From assembly GCF_031348265.1 (NCBI RefSeq), contig NZ_CP133771.1:434001-498000 (forward strand): 64,000 nt of DNA, read 5' to 3'. The notes under the pieces are model-generated. The model was not told the DNA's origin and made no database searches. It saw only the letters and a program-made list of their open reading frames with translations. The stretch comes from Streptomyces collinus (lineage in GTDB: Bacteria > Actinomycetota > Actinomycetes > Streptomycetales > Streptomycetaceae). Positions 55,785 to 64,000 of the stretch are shown piece by piece (positions within the stretch are counted from its first letter, which is position 1; the number at the start of each line of letters is the position of its first letter). Both the position numbers and the translations under genes were made by a program.

Positions 55785-56840
55785 ATGTACGGCAAGGCAT
55801 TCGCCCCGGAGTACCAGGGCGCGCTCACCACCCTGTCCGTCAACTCCTCACTGACCGACGTCCTGGCCGCCGGTACCGAGCAGTTGAGGGCGGCCGAGCG
55901 CGCCGGGCAGCCCGGGGAGGCGGCGCGGTCCGGACTCGCGGTGGCCGAGGCGCACCGCCGGCTGGGCCGGATCGAGGACGCGGACCGGGCCTGGAAGGCG
56001 AGCTACCGCGCGGCCCGGCAGGCCGGGGACGTCGGGGCGATGGCCTGGGCGCTGTGGAGCGGCGGCACACTGGCCCGGCAGCGCGGCGCGCTCCCGCTGG
56101 CCCGCAGGCTGCTCCGGCTGGCGGCCGATCTGGGCGAGCAGGGCGGGGACATCGTCGTCCGCGGCTACTCCCTGGCCGGCCTGGCCGAGACCGGCCGCAT
56201 CCAGGGCGACTACGAGGCCGTCGGCCGGCTGCACGAGCAGTTGCTCGCCGAGGCCCGGCGGCGCGGGGAGGCGCGGCACACGGTGTGGGCGCTGGAGGGC
56301 ATCGCGCAGATGCACCGCAACACCGGGCGCTACGACACGGCGTACGCGCTGTTCGAGGAGGCCGCCGAGATCGCCGCTCGTGCCGACGACCGGCGCGGCC
56401 ACGCCTGGGCGCTGCGCGGGCTGGCCGATGTGGTGTCGGTGCGCGACGGCGACACCGAGCGGGCCCTGGAGCTGCTGAGCGAGGCGGAGACGACGTGCCG
56501 CGCGATGCGGCTGTCCAGTGCACTGGCCTACAACCACAAGATGCGCGGCAACGTCCTGTACCGGGCGGGGCGTTACGCGCAGGCACGCGAGCTGTACGAG
56601 CAGGCGCTCGACGAGTTCCGGGAGATGAGCGAGCCGCGCGGGGAGGCCTTGTCGCGGCTGGGACTCGCCAAGTCCCTGGCCCGCCTGGGCCGCGACCCTG
56701 ACGAGACGGCGGCCGAACTCGCCGACCTCGCCGGCCTGCTGGAGCGCATCGGCCTGCAGCACGCCCGCCGGATGGTGGGCCGGGCCCACGAGGAACTCGG
56801 CATACCGGCGGTCGGGCGTGCGACGGAGGCGGCACGGTGA
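55785..56840 (+). CDS. TPR-repeat protein
   Basis: Predicted 351 residues of helical repeats (for example AWKASYRAARQAGDVGAMAWALWSGG, then LFEEAAEIAARADDRRGHAWALRGLADV and NVLYRAGRYAQARELYEQALDEF). No helix-turn-helix, enzyme motif or signal peptide is visible. GAAAGG stands five bases before ATG 55785; the in-frame codon at 55761 lies inside the palindrome and has no site. Its stop overlaps the polyprenyl synthase start (GTGA), so the two probably work together, perhaps as scaffold and enzyme. Confidence 0.8.
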   Translation: MYGKAFAPEYQGALTTLSVNSSLTDVLAAGTEQLRAAERAGQPGEAARSGLAVAEAHRRLGRIEDADRAWKASYRAARQAGDVGAMAWALWSGGTLARQRGALPLARRLLRLAADLGEQGGDIVVRGYSLAGLAETGRIQGDYEAVGRLHEQLLAEARRRGEARHTVWALEGIAQMHRNTGRYDTAYALFEEAAEIAARADDRRGHAWALRGLADVVSVRDGDTERALELLSEAETTCRAMRLSSALAYNHKMRGNVLYRAGRYAQARELYEQALDEFREMSEPRGEALSRLGLAKSLARLGRDPDETAAELADLAGLLERIGLQHARRMVGRAHEELGIPAVGRATEAAR

Positions 56841-57964
56841 CGGCGCTGCCGACGACGGTGAAGGCGGCGAGGGTGAAGGCGGCGACGGCTATCAGCTCCG
56901 GCCGGAGTGCCCCGGCCGCTCGGACGGCACGACCGGGCGAGCTTCGTGATCTCGCGATCGGCGCCGACGACATCCCCCGGGTCCTCCACCGGTGCCGCGC
57001 CCTGGTCCGGCCGGCCCTGGAAGAAGCCGTCGGACGGTTGCATCCCTGGGTCGGCGAGATGGCCGCGTACTCCTTCGGCTGGTGCGAGGTCGGCGGCGCA
57101 CCGGCCGTCGCCTCCGGGGGCAAGGGCCTACGGCAGGCGCTCGCGGTGCTCGGCGCCGAGGCGGCGGGCGCTCCGGGGCGGACCGGGGTGGCGGCGGCCG
57201 TCGCGGTGGAACTGGTGCACACCTTCTCCCTGCTGCACGACGACATCATGGACGGCGACGCGGACCGGCGGGGCCGCCCGACCGTGTGGAAGGCCTACGG
57301 CACGGGGCCGGCGGTGCTCGCGGGCGACGCCCTGTTCGCCCTGGCCGTCGAGACCCTCGCCGCGCAGCCGCGGGGCGCGGGTGCCGTTCGGACGCTGTCC
57401 GTGGCGCTGGGTGATCTGGTGCGCGGGCAGGCGGACGACCTGCTGTTCGCCGACCGTCCGTGGACGGGGCCGGAGCGGGTGAGACCGGACGAGTACCGGG
57501 CGATGGCCGAGGGCAAGACGGGTGCACTGCTGGGCTGCGCGGCAGCGCTGGGTGCCGTGCTCGGGGGCGCCGGCCCCGAGACGGCCGCCGCGCTCGACCG
57601 GGCGGGCCGGCATCTCGGAGTCGCGTTCCAGATCGTCGACGACGTGTTGGGGATCTGGGGCGATCCCCGTGTCACCGGCAAGCCGGTCCACGGTGATCTG
57701 CGCGAGCGGAAGAAGACGTTCCCGGTGCTGGTGGCACTCGGCTCCCCGCTGGGCGGCCGCGTCGCCGCACTCCTGGATGCGGGGGACGCGCCGGAGACGG
57801 CGGCGGCGCTGATCGAGGAAGCGGGCGGGCGCTCGGCGGCGATGGCGGAGGCCCGGCGGCACATCACAGCAGTCGAGGCGGCTCTCGCCGGGGCGCCGTT
57901 GGCCGCGGACGCCGCCACCGACCTGCGGTCGCTGCTCGCGTACCTGGTACGACGCGACGTCTGA
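56837..57964 (+). CDS. Polyprenyl diphosphate synthase (GGPP synthase-like)
   Basis: Predicted 375 residues. First aspartate motif LLHDDIMDGD (133-141), second FQIVDDVLGIWGDP near 265, and EGKTGALLG between them are complete. GGKGLRQALAVL replaces the common GKRLRP loop that contacts isopentenyl diphosphate. An Ala-rich extension of about 35 residues precedes the domain. It would make C15-C25 or longer prenyl diphosphates; chain length cannot be read. No terpene synthase adjoins it. GTG 56837 overlaps the TPR gene stop. Confidence 0.9.
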   Translation: MTALPTTVKAARVKAATAISSGRSAPAARTARPGELRDLAIGADDIPRVLHRCRALVRPALEEAVGRLHPWVGEMAAYSFGWCEVGGAPAVASGGKGLRQALAVLGAEAAGAPGRTGVAAAVAVELVHTFSLLHDDIMDGDADRRGRPTVWKAYGTGPAVLAGDALFALAVETLAAQPRGAGAVRTLSVALGDLVRGQADDLLFADRPWTGPERVRPDEYRAMAEGKTGALLGCAAALGAVLGGAGPETAAALDRAGRHLGVAFQIVDDVLGIWGDPRVTGKPVHGDLRERKKTFPVLVALGSPLGGRVAALLDAGDAPETAAALIEEAGGRSAAMAEARRHITAVEAALAGAPLAADAATDLRSLLAYLVRRDV

Positions 57965-57965
57965 A

Positions 57966-58430
57966 CCGACGCGAACGGCTTGCCCTCCGGGCGGACATCG
58001 GCACTCCGACGAGGTCAACGGTCGCGGGGCCAGCACCGGGCGCACCACCTGGGCCGACGCGGAACGCCCAGGACGGCGGCAAGGGCGATCCCGTACCGGC
58101 CCGGCACCCTGGCCGGGCGGGCACTGGGCGCGGCCGGGCGGGCACTCGGCGCGGCCGGGTGGGCCACGCACGCGGCCACCCGTCCCACCCCTGCCACAGG
58201 GCGTACAGCGCGATACCTGAGCCGACGCGACCAGCCCGCCCTCCGGCCGGGCAGGGCAGCTCCGGCGAGGTCAACGGGCGCGGGGCAAGCACCAGGCGCG
58301 GCACCCCAGGAACGGGCACGGGCGGCCCCGTACCAGCCCGGCACCCCGGCCCGGCGGGCTCTCGGCGCAGCCGGGGGGTATGCACAGGGCCACACCGCCC
58401 CACCCCTGCCGCGGCGATCCATCGACGTGC
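57966..58430. repeat. Imperfect tandem duplication of about 215-256 bases
   Basis: Copy A (about 57966-58216) and copy B (about 58222-58430) share blocks in the same order: CCGACGCGA, GCCCTCCGG, CGAGGTCAACGG, CGCGGGGC, GTACC and CCCACCCCTGCC. The offset is 256 bases at first and falls to 215, showing deletions in B. Confidence 0.75.
58111..58152. repeat. Two 21-bp tandem units inside copy A
   Basis: Units at 58111-58131 and 58132-58152 differ at one base, and a partial third follows. GC-rich slippage is a simple explanation. Confidence 0.75.
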
Positions 58431-58525
58431 GCTCCGCCACCCGCACCCCTTTGACCTCGCCCCCTCCCCCGCGTCAGGGTTCGACACGGCGCGTTCCGCG
58501 ACCCCGCGCCGGGAGGATGGCTGCC

Positions 58526-59485
58526 ATGATCGGCATCTCGGAGATCGAGGCCGTGGCCGGGCGGATCGCCGGGCACGTCGTACGCACCCCGACGGTGGAC
58601 AGCCCGGGGCTCTCGGAGCTGCTCGGTGCGCCGGTCACCGCCAAGCTCGAACTGCTGCAGCGCACCGGCTCGTTCAAGGCGCGCGGGGCGGCGGCGAAGC
58701 TGCTGTCGCTGGGCGCGGCCGAGCGGGCCGCCGGAGTGGTGGCGGTCAGCGGCGGCAATCACGGGATCGCCTTGGCCGTCATGGCCGCGGCCCTCGATGT
58801 GAAGGCCACGGTGGTGATGCCGCGCTCGGCACCCGCCCGTGCCGTGGAGATCGCGGAGGCGGCCGGCGCCGCGGTGCGGCTGACCGACGACATGGACGGC
58901 GCGTTCGCGCTCATGACGCGACTCCAGCAGGAGGGTCTGACCCTGGTCCACCCCTTCGACGACCCGGTGGTGATCGCCGGGCAGGGCACGGTCGGGCTGG
59001 AGTTCGCCGCCGACGCCGGTGCGCTCACCGACGTCCTCGTGAGCATCGGGGGCGGCGGTCTGATCGCCGGTGTCGCCGCCGCGCTGCGGGCCCGCCGGCC
59101 CGGGGTGCGGGTGTGGGGCGTGGAGACCGAGGGCGCGCAGGCCATGTCCGAGGCGCTGGCGGCGGGCGGCCCGCTGCCGGTCGCGCTGTCGTCGATCGTC
59201 TCCACCCTCAGCGCCCCGTCCGTGTCGCAGCTGACGTACGACCACGTCTCGGCCCTGGTCACGGAGGTTCTCGTGGTTCCGGACCGGGAGGCCGTGCAGG
59301 GCTCCCTCGACCTGGCAGACCACGCCAAGGTGTGGGCCGAACCGGCGGCCGGCTGTCTGCTTCCCGCCGCCCGGCAGGTCCTGGAGCGGGTCGGCGACGG
59401 TGCCAGGCTCGGTCTGGTGGTGTGCGGGGGCAACGTGACGACGGGCGACCTGTTCGCCTGGTCGCGTCGCTTCGGTCTGCGCTGA
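58526..59485 (+). CDS. PLP-dependent threonine/serine dehydratase-like enzyme
   Basis: Predicted 319 residues of fold type II. LLQRTGSFKARGAAAKLLSL carries the PLP lysine, VSGGNHGIALAVMA the substrate loop and VSIGGGGLIAGVAAALR the phosphate-binding glycines. No C-terminal regulatory domain is present, so it resembles catabolic or hydroxy-amino-acid dehydratases. ATG 58526 has GGGAGG nine bases upstream; the closer ATG 58517 abuts that site. Substrate not assignable. Confidence 0.9.
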   Translation: MIGISEIEAVAGRIAGHVVRTPTVDSPGLSELLGAPVTAKLELLQRTGSFKARGAAAKLLSLGAAERAAGVVAVSGGNHGIALAVMAAALDVKATVVMPRSAPARAVEIAEAAGAAVRLTDDMDGAFALMTRLQQEGLTLVHPFDDPVVIAGQGTVGLEFAADAGALTDVLVSIGGGGLIAGVAAALRARRPGVRVWGVETEGAQAMSEALAAGGPLPVALSSIVSTLSAPSVSQLTYDHVSALVTEVLVVPDREAVQGSLDLADHAKVWAEPAAGCLLPAARQVLERVGDGARLGLVVCGGNVTTGDLFAWSRRFGLR

Positions 59486-59826
59486 CGATCCGGCCGCTGT
59501 CGGGGAATCCTTCGCGGAATTCATCGGAGGGCTCGGAGTTCAGACGTTGTACACGTCCGCATTTACCGGCGGTTACCTCCAGGCCGGGCCGGAATTTGCT
59601 AATCCAGGGCCTGCTGCGGGCGAATTCTTCGCGCCCGTGGCGGCCCGGGCGGTCGAGGTGAATCGCACCCGAGCCCGTGAAAGACCGTTGCCTTTCGCAC
59701 ACTTGCTCCCATCTCTTGAACAAAAGACAAGAATGACCACGGAGTTGCGATCCGATTGAACGCGGACGGGCTCTCTCCCCGTACCTCTGGAAAAGGTGAG
59801 AGCCAGGTTTCCAGCGAGGGATGGCC
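59486..59826. other. Intergenic leader of the pseudokinase gene
   Basis: About 340 bases, AT-richer than the surroundings, with no credible gene. GGCTCTC (59769-59775) and GAGAGCC (59798-59804) form a leader hairpin shortly before the start. I could not assign a promoter. Confidence 0.55.
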
Positions 59827-61479
59827 ATGGGCAGGGCGCACGTCTCCACACACCAGTTGGTCGCCGGCCGGTACCGGCTGCTCGAGATCATCCAGCGGGA
59901 GACCAACCGCGTCTGCTGGTACGCCGAGGACAGCGGGACCGGCGAGTTCTCCCGCCCGTGCCTCGTGACCCAGATCGGTCTTCCGGAGGACCCGCGCGGG
60001 GCGGAGCGCCGGGCCGCCGCCCGCCTGCTGCGCACGACCGAGAACATGGCACTGCTGTGCCCAGGCCGCATCGCCACGGTCGTCGACGCGGTGGAGGAGG
60101 CCGGCGCCCTGTGGACCGTCAACGAGTGGATCGACGGCACCCCGCTCGCCGAACTCCTCTCCGAGCAGGGCACGTTCAACTACGTGCGGGCGTCGCGGAT
60201 CGGTCTGGAGCTGCTCGACGTGCTGGACGCCGCGCACGCCCAGGGCATCACACACGGCGAGCTCAGCCCGGGCCAGGTGTTCGTACGCGAGGACCACTCG
60301 GTCGTCGTCACCGGCTTCGGCCTGGCCGGCGCGACCCTCGCACCACGTCTGACGGCACCGGCGTACGCGTCCCCGGAGCAGGCCCGTGACCAGCGCATCG
60401 GCCCCGCGGCCGATCTGTGGGCGCTGGGCGCGATCCTGTACACGATGGTCGAGGGGCGCCCGCCGTTCCGGGACCGGGGGCGTCCGGAGAACACCCTGAA
60501 GGGCGTGGACCGGCTGCCGCTGCGCACGCCGGTGCGCGCCGGGCCGCTCACCCAGGTCGTGCAGGGGCTGCTCCGCAAGGACTCACGGGAGCGGCTGACC
60601 CGCCCGGTCGTGCGTGAGGCGCTGACCCGCGCGCTCAGCGAGGACCCCGAGGCGGCCCTGGCCGCGACGCCGGTTCCGCGGCTGCGCGGCGCCTACGCCT
60701 CGATGCTGCCGGGGAGCCCGGCGTGGAGCAGACGGACCATGGTGGCGGGGACGGCCCTGGCCGTCGTCACCGTGGCGGTCGCCGTGCTCGCCGCGACCCA
60801 GGGGCTGCCCGGCACGGACGGCGGCAACGACGCGGCCGAATCACCGGCCCGGCCGCCGGCCTCCGCCGCCACGCCGGGCGAGGGCACCGGCGGCGGCAGC
60901 CCTGATCCGTCCGGGCCGCCCAGCCCGCCCAAGTCCCCCACCCCGACCCCCACTCCGTCGTCCCCCTCCCCCACGCCCACTCCCACGCCCACCCCGTCCG
61001 CCCCGGCCACGGCCCTGCCACCCGGCTTCCAGCGCTACCGGGCGCCCGAGGGCTTCTCCGTCGCGCTGCCCGAGGGTTTCAAGCGGCTGGACACCGACCG
61101 CGACGGCGATGCGTACCGGGTCGTCTTCGGCGCTGTAGGCGACGGCCGCACGCTGGCCGTCACCTACAGCGAGCAGGCGGGTCCGGACCCCGTGACCGTG
61201 TGGCGGGACGACGTCGAGCCGAACCTCAAGCAGGCCGACGACTACGACCGGATCGGAGCGATCCGCGCGACGACGTACCAGGGCCGCAAGGCCGCCGACA
61301 TGGAGTGGACCGCCGACGTCGACGGCACCCGGGTGCACACCCTCGGCCGGGGTCTCCTGCTGGGCGGCGGCCGGAGTTTCTCGCTGCGCTGGACGACCCC
61401 GGACGCCGACTGGGAGGACGCCGCCAACCAGGAAGCGCTGCGCACGTTCTTCAAGACCTTCCGGCCCGGCTCAGACTGA
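59827..61479 (+). CDS. Membrane-anchored Ser/Thr pseudokinase with extracytoplasmic domain
   Basis: Predicted 550 residues. Residues 10-290 have the kinase fold (VAGRYRLLEIIQ; YASPEQARDQRIGPAADLWALG), but the catalytic loop reads HGELSPGQ (143-150) instead of HRDLKPEN, the metal loop reads GFG (163-165) instead of DFG, and the ATP lysine is replaced (CLVTQI). One membrane span (304-324) leads to a Pro/Thr/Ser-rich linker and a folded outer domain (about 390-550). ATG 59827 has GAGGG six bases upstream. Probably a signalling scaffold, not an enzyme. Confidence 0.88.
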   Translation: MGRAHVSTHQLVAGRYRLLEIIQRETNRVCWYAEDSGTGEFSRPCLVTQIGLPEDPRGAERRAAARLLRTTENMALLCPGRIATVVDAVEEAGALWTVNEWIDGTPLAELLSEQGTFNYVRASRIGLELLDVLDAAHAQGITHGELSPGQVFVREDHSVVVTGFGLAGATLAPRLTAPAYASPEQARDQRIGPAADLWALGAILYTMVEGRPPFRDRGRPENTLKGVDRLPLRTPVRAGPLTQVVQGLLRKDSRERLTRPVVREALTRALSEDPEAALAATPVPRLRGAYASMLPGSPAWSRRTMVAGTALAVVTVAVAVLAATQGLPGTDGGNDAAESPARPPASAATPGEGTGGGSPDPSGPPSPPKSPTPTPTPSSPSPTPTPTPTPSAPATALPPGFQRYRAPEGFSVALPEGFKRLDTDRDGDAYRVVFGAVGDGRTLAVTYSEQAGPDPVTVWRDDVEPNLKQADDYDRIGAIRATTYQGRKAADMEWTADVDGTRVHTLGRGLLLGGGRSFSLRWTTPDADWEDAANQEALRTFFKTFRPGSD

Positions 61480-62922
61480 GCGGCGCGGGGCGCACAGGGT
61501 GGTGAGCCGTCCGCCGTGCAGCGGCTGGGTGCGCCAGGACGCGGTGAGCGTCCCGTCGGCGAGGGAGCAGGTCAGTGCCAGGCGGTGCGGGGTCTCCAGG
61601 AACACCACGTCCACGGCCAGCGTGCCGGCATCGGTCCAGCCGCCGCTCACCGCGGTCGGCACGGGTTCCCCGGCGACCGTCCAGCCCTCCCCCGCGAGAC
61701 GCAGGGCGAGCCGGTCCGGGTGGTCCGGCCGGTCACCTTCCCCGGTGAGGGTGAGCGTCCAGCCGTCCGCGTCCCGGTCGAGCCCGGCCGACCGGACCGG
61801 CCCGGTCTCCGCGGAGCGCAAGAACGCGGCGGCCGTCCAGTCCCGCTCCCGCTCCGGTGGTGCGGGACGGCCCGGGGCGGGCGGCAGCGCGAGCCGGCCG
61901 AGGCGCTCCCGCAGCTGTACGTCGGCGCCCTCGCGGCCGGTCAGCGGCTCGGGTCCGAAGGCGGGCAGCAGATGCTCCCAGACCAGGTTCAGGTACTCCT
62001 GCATCAGCTCGGTCGCCCCGGTCGCCGCGATGACCACGTCGTGCTCCGGCAGCACCAGGCAGAACTGGCCGTACGCGCCATCACCCCGGTAGCCGTGCCG
62101 GGACGTCCAGAACTGATAGCCGTATCCCCGGTCCCAGTCCTGCCGGTCGACGTCACCCATGGCCCCCGCGGTCGGTATGTGGGGCTGCGAGGCCCGGGCC
62201 GCCCATCCCTGAGGCAACAGCCGCCTGCCCTCCCACAGCCCGTCGCACAGATACAGCCGGCCGAGCCGGGCGACGGCGTCGGTGGTGGCGTGCAGGCCGC
62301 TGAAGCCGAGCTCGCGGCCGGCACGGTCACGGCGCCAGGCCACCTCGCCGATGCCCAGCGGATCCAGCAGCCGGGGCCGCAGGTAGTCACTGAGCGACTG
62401 CCCGGTGACCCGCTGGACGATCGCGGCGAGCGTGTAGGTGGCGGGCTGGTTGTAGGCGAAGACCGTGCCCGGGTCCTCGTCGGGCGGCAGCCCCAGGAAC
62501 CCTCGCACGGGCTCGGCGGGGTCCCGCCCGAAGGCCTCGTCGACGGTGTCCCGCCGGTGGCCGGTGGCCATGGACGCCACATGCCGGACGAGCATGGCCC
62601 GGCTGCGCGGATCGGTGATGTCGGCCTCGAACTCCGGGAAGTACGAGATCACCGGCGCGTCGAAGTCGAGCAGCCCCTCGGCCTCGGCCAGGGCGGCCGC
62701 GGTCCCGGTGAAGCTCTTGCTGAGCGAGTACAGCAGGTGGAGGCGTTCGGCCGTGTACGGCGCCCACCAGCCGGAGGCCACCAGGTGCCCGTGCCGCATG
62801 ATCATCAGGCTGTGCGGCTCGATCTCGGGGGCGGCTTCGAGGGCGTCGAGGAAGGCGTGCACGCCGGAGGCGTCGACACCCTGGGCGGCCGGACCGGAAG
62901 TCGGCAGGGGGGAAGCACTCAT
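61471..62922 (-). CDS. Serine hydrolase, class C beta-lactamase/DD-peptidase-like
   Basis: Predicted 483 residues. LLYSLSKSFTG holds the Ser-X-X-Lys nucleophile motif and FAYNQPATY the Tyr-X-Asn motif; HGYRGDGAYGQ replaces the KTG region. A beta-rich C-terminal domain (about 390-483) follows. No signal peptide is seen, so it may be cytoplasmic. ATG 62922 has AGGATG about nine bases upstream. Its last nine bases overlap the pseudokinase end in a converging arrangement. Confidence 0.88.
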   Translation of the reverse strand: MSASPLPTSGPAAQGVDASGVHAFLDALEAAPEIEPHSLMIMRHGHLVASGWWAPYTAERLHLLYSLSKSFTGTAAALAEAEGLLDFDAPVISYFPEFEADITDPRSRAMLVRHVASMATGHRRDTVDEAFGRDPAEPVRGFLGLPPDEDPGTVFAYNQPATYTLAAIVQRVTGQSLSDYLRPRLLDPLGIGEVAWRRDRAGRELGFSGLHATTDAVARLGRLYLCDGLWEGRRLLPQGWAARASQPHIPTAGAMGDVDRQDWDRGYGYQFWTSRHGYRGDGAYGQFCLVLPEHDVVIAATGATELMQEYLNLVWEHLLPAFGPEPLTGREGADVQLRERLGRLALPPAPGRPAPPERERDWTAAAFLRSAETGPVRSAGLDRDADGWTLTLTGEGDRPDHPDRLALRLAGEGWTVAGEPVPTAVSGGWTDAGTLAVDVVFLETPHRLALTCSLADGTLTASWRTQPLHGGRLTTLCAPRRSV

Positions 62923-62994
62923 GGATGCATCCTGCACCCGTCGGCGGCCTTGATCGAGCCGTTTCCGGGCCCGCTGTCAGGGGACTCGCCGGTT

Positions 62995-63966
62995 ATGGTG
63001 CAAATCGGATACACGATGATGACCGAGCAGGCCGGCCCCCGTGACCTCGTCGACCATGTGGTCCGGGCCGAGGAGGCCGGCTTCGACTTCTCGGTGACCT
63101 CCGACCACTACTTCCCGTGGCTGCGCTCGCAGGGTCATTCGCCGTACGCGTGGGCCGTGCTCGGCGCGGCCGCCCAGGCCACGTCCCGTATCCCGCTGAT
63201 GACGTACGTGACGTGCCCGACGTTCCGCTACCACCCCGCGGTGGTGGCGCAGAAGGCGGCGACGCTGCAGTTGCTGTCCGAGGGCCGGTTCCGGCTGGGG
63301 CTGGGCTCGGGCGAGAACCTCAACGAGCACGTGGTGGGCGGCGGCTGGCCCTCCGTCGATGTACGGCACGAGATGTTCGAGGAGGCCGTGGAGATCATCC
63401 GCGCCCTCTTCAAGGGCGGGCACGTCAACCATCGCGGCACGCACTACGACGTGGAGTCGGCCCGGCTGTGGGACCTCCCCGACGAGGCGCCGCCGATCGG
63501 TGTCGCCGTCTCCGGTGAGCGGTCGTGCGAACTCGCGGGGCGGCTCGGGGACCTGGTGATCGCCACGGAACCCAAGGCCGGGCTGCTGGAGGCCTTCGAC
63601 CGGCACGGCGGCCAGGGCAAGCCCCGGGTCGGCCAGCTGCCGGTCTGCTACGACCCCGACCGGGACACGGCCGTCAAGCGGGCACATGCCCAGTTCCGCT
63701 GGTTCGGCAGCGGCTGGAAGGTCAACTCGGAGCTGCCGCACCCGGATTCCTTCGAGGCGGCGACCCAGTTCGTCACGCAGGACGACGTCGCCGACGCCAT
63801 CCCGTGCGGGGACGACCCGGATGCGTTCGTCGAGGCCGTCCGCCCGTACGCCGAGGCCGGGTTCACCGAGGTCGCCCTCGTGCAGATCGGAGGCGAGTCG
63901 CAGCCGGCGTATCTGGACTGGTCGGAGAAGACGCTGCTGCCGGCGCTGCGCGACGCGTTCGGCTGA
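62995..63966 (+). CDS. LLM-class F420-dependent oxidoreductase
   Basis: Predicted 323 residues with a luciferase-like barrel: TSDHYFPWLRSQGHSPYAWAVLGAA, TCPTFRYHPAVVAQKAATL and GSGENLNEHVVGGGWPSVDVRHEMFEEA fit the F420-binding subclass (glucose-6-phosphate dehydrogenase-related). GGGGA stands eleven bases before ATG 62995. Substrate unknown. It is divergent from the serine hydrolase and ends 34 bases before the window edge; nothing can be said about that tail. Confidence 0.88.
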   Translation: MVQIGYTMMTEQAGPRDLVDHVVRAEEAGFDFSVTSDHYFPWLRSQGHSPYAWAVLGAAAQATSRIPLMTYVTCPTFRYHPAVVAQKAATLQLLSEGRFRLGLGSGENLNEHVVGGGWPSVDVRHEMFEEAVEIIRALFKGGHVNHRGTHYDVESARLWDLPDEAPPIGVAVSGERSCELAGRLGDLVIATEPKAGLLEAFDRHGGQGKPRVGQLPVCYDPDRDTAVKRAHAQFRWFGSGWKVNSELPHPDSFEAATQFVTQDDVADAIPCGDDPDAFVEAVRPYAEAGFTEVALVQIGGESQPAYLDWSEKTLLPALRDAFG

Positions 63967-64000
63967 AGCCCTCGGCCAGCGCCTCGACGGCCCGTTCCAG

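Larger units (their letters stand above)
57965..58525. other. 561-base non-coding stretch with a duplicated segment
   Basis: No frame here has a family match or ribosome site. It consists mainly of two diverged copies of a roughly 250-base segment, one starting right after the polyprenyl synthase stop, followed by the leader of the dehydratase gene. Confidence 0.7.

Noticed and set aside
57864..58487. 207-codon minus-strand frame across the duplicated region
   Set aside because: Its repeated Pro/Arg/Gly text simply reflects the DNA duplication; no ribosome site and no domain, so treated as non-coding.
59769..59804. Leader hairpin before the pseudokinase as a c-di-AMP riboswitch
   Set aside because: Only a 7-bp stem is seen; the conserved ydaO core motifs were not recognised.
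63967..64000. Possible end of a minus-strand gene at the window edge
   Set aside because: 34 bases without a stop codon or motif cannot support a call.

Overview
The window looks like Streptomyces chromosome. It is very GC-rich throughout, has many GTG starts with GGAGG-type ribosome binding sites, tightly overlapping operons, a WhiB-family protein, SigB-type partner-switching proteins, a GlgE glucan pathway and typical actinomycete families (DUF5133, ANTAR, DUF1206, Mak). From memory, the order glgX to SigB-type sigma gene recalls the S. coelicolor region around SCO7338 to SCO7314; this was not checked. I see no rRNA, tRNA, insertion sequence, prophage or CRISPR array.

Layout. 1-753: end of a two-domain glyoxalase-fold protein. 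760-3422 (minus): an anti-sigma-like ATPase coupled to glgX. 3787-11552 (plus): a DUF5133 protein, then glgE-treS-mak-glgB, closed by a strong hairpin. 11663-16035: a YbdK-type ligase, a DUF6480 membrane peptide, an acyl-CoA synthetase, an RsbW-like ATPase and a PRC-barrel protein. 16381-22008: a SigB-type signalling block of STAS antagonist, RsbR, RsbS, RsbT, a fused ATPase/phosphatase and a GAF/PP2C phosphatase. 22235-25921: NADH dehydrogenase and a FUSC membrane protein. 25955-30134 (minus): unknown protein, DUF1206 protein, ANTAR-GAF protein, second DUF5133 protein, SigB-family sigma factor and its probable anti-sigma factor. 30420-41862: PLP decarboxylase, a structured-RNA candidate, cNMP-domain protein, MFS and LysE transporters with regulators, saccharopine dehydrogenase-like protein, WhiB protein, DUF488 protein, and a TetR/FAD-dehydrogenase pair divergent from AlkB. 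42011-48915: metallo-hydrolase, DUF4032 protein, universal stress protein, VOC protein and a three-gene redox/two-component operon. 49030-63966: LuxR-type ATPase regulator, SGNH hydrolase, TerD-CAP fusion, AIM24 protein, TPR protein with polyprenyl synthase, PLP dehydratase, pseudokinase, serine hydrolase and F420-type oxidoreductase.

How it fits together. The left third carries trehalose/alpha-glucan metabolism (TreS makes maltose from trehalose, Mak phosphorylates it, GlgE polymerises it, GlgB branches, GlgX debranches). The centre carries nearly every component of a SigB-like partner-switching network, and a universal stress protein, WhiB protein and redox-like two-component operon follow. 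This suggests a stress-responsive osmolyte and storage island. The main items for follow-up are the REC-thioredoxin-reductase/cNMP-histidine-kinase/UBP-finger operon, a two-hairpin RNA candidate at 32283-32365, a perfect 43-bp palindrome before the TPR-polyprenyl synthase pair, a membrane-anchored pseudokinase, and a TerD-CAP-CAP fusion.
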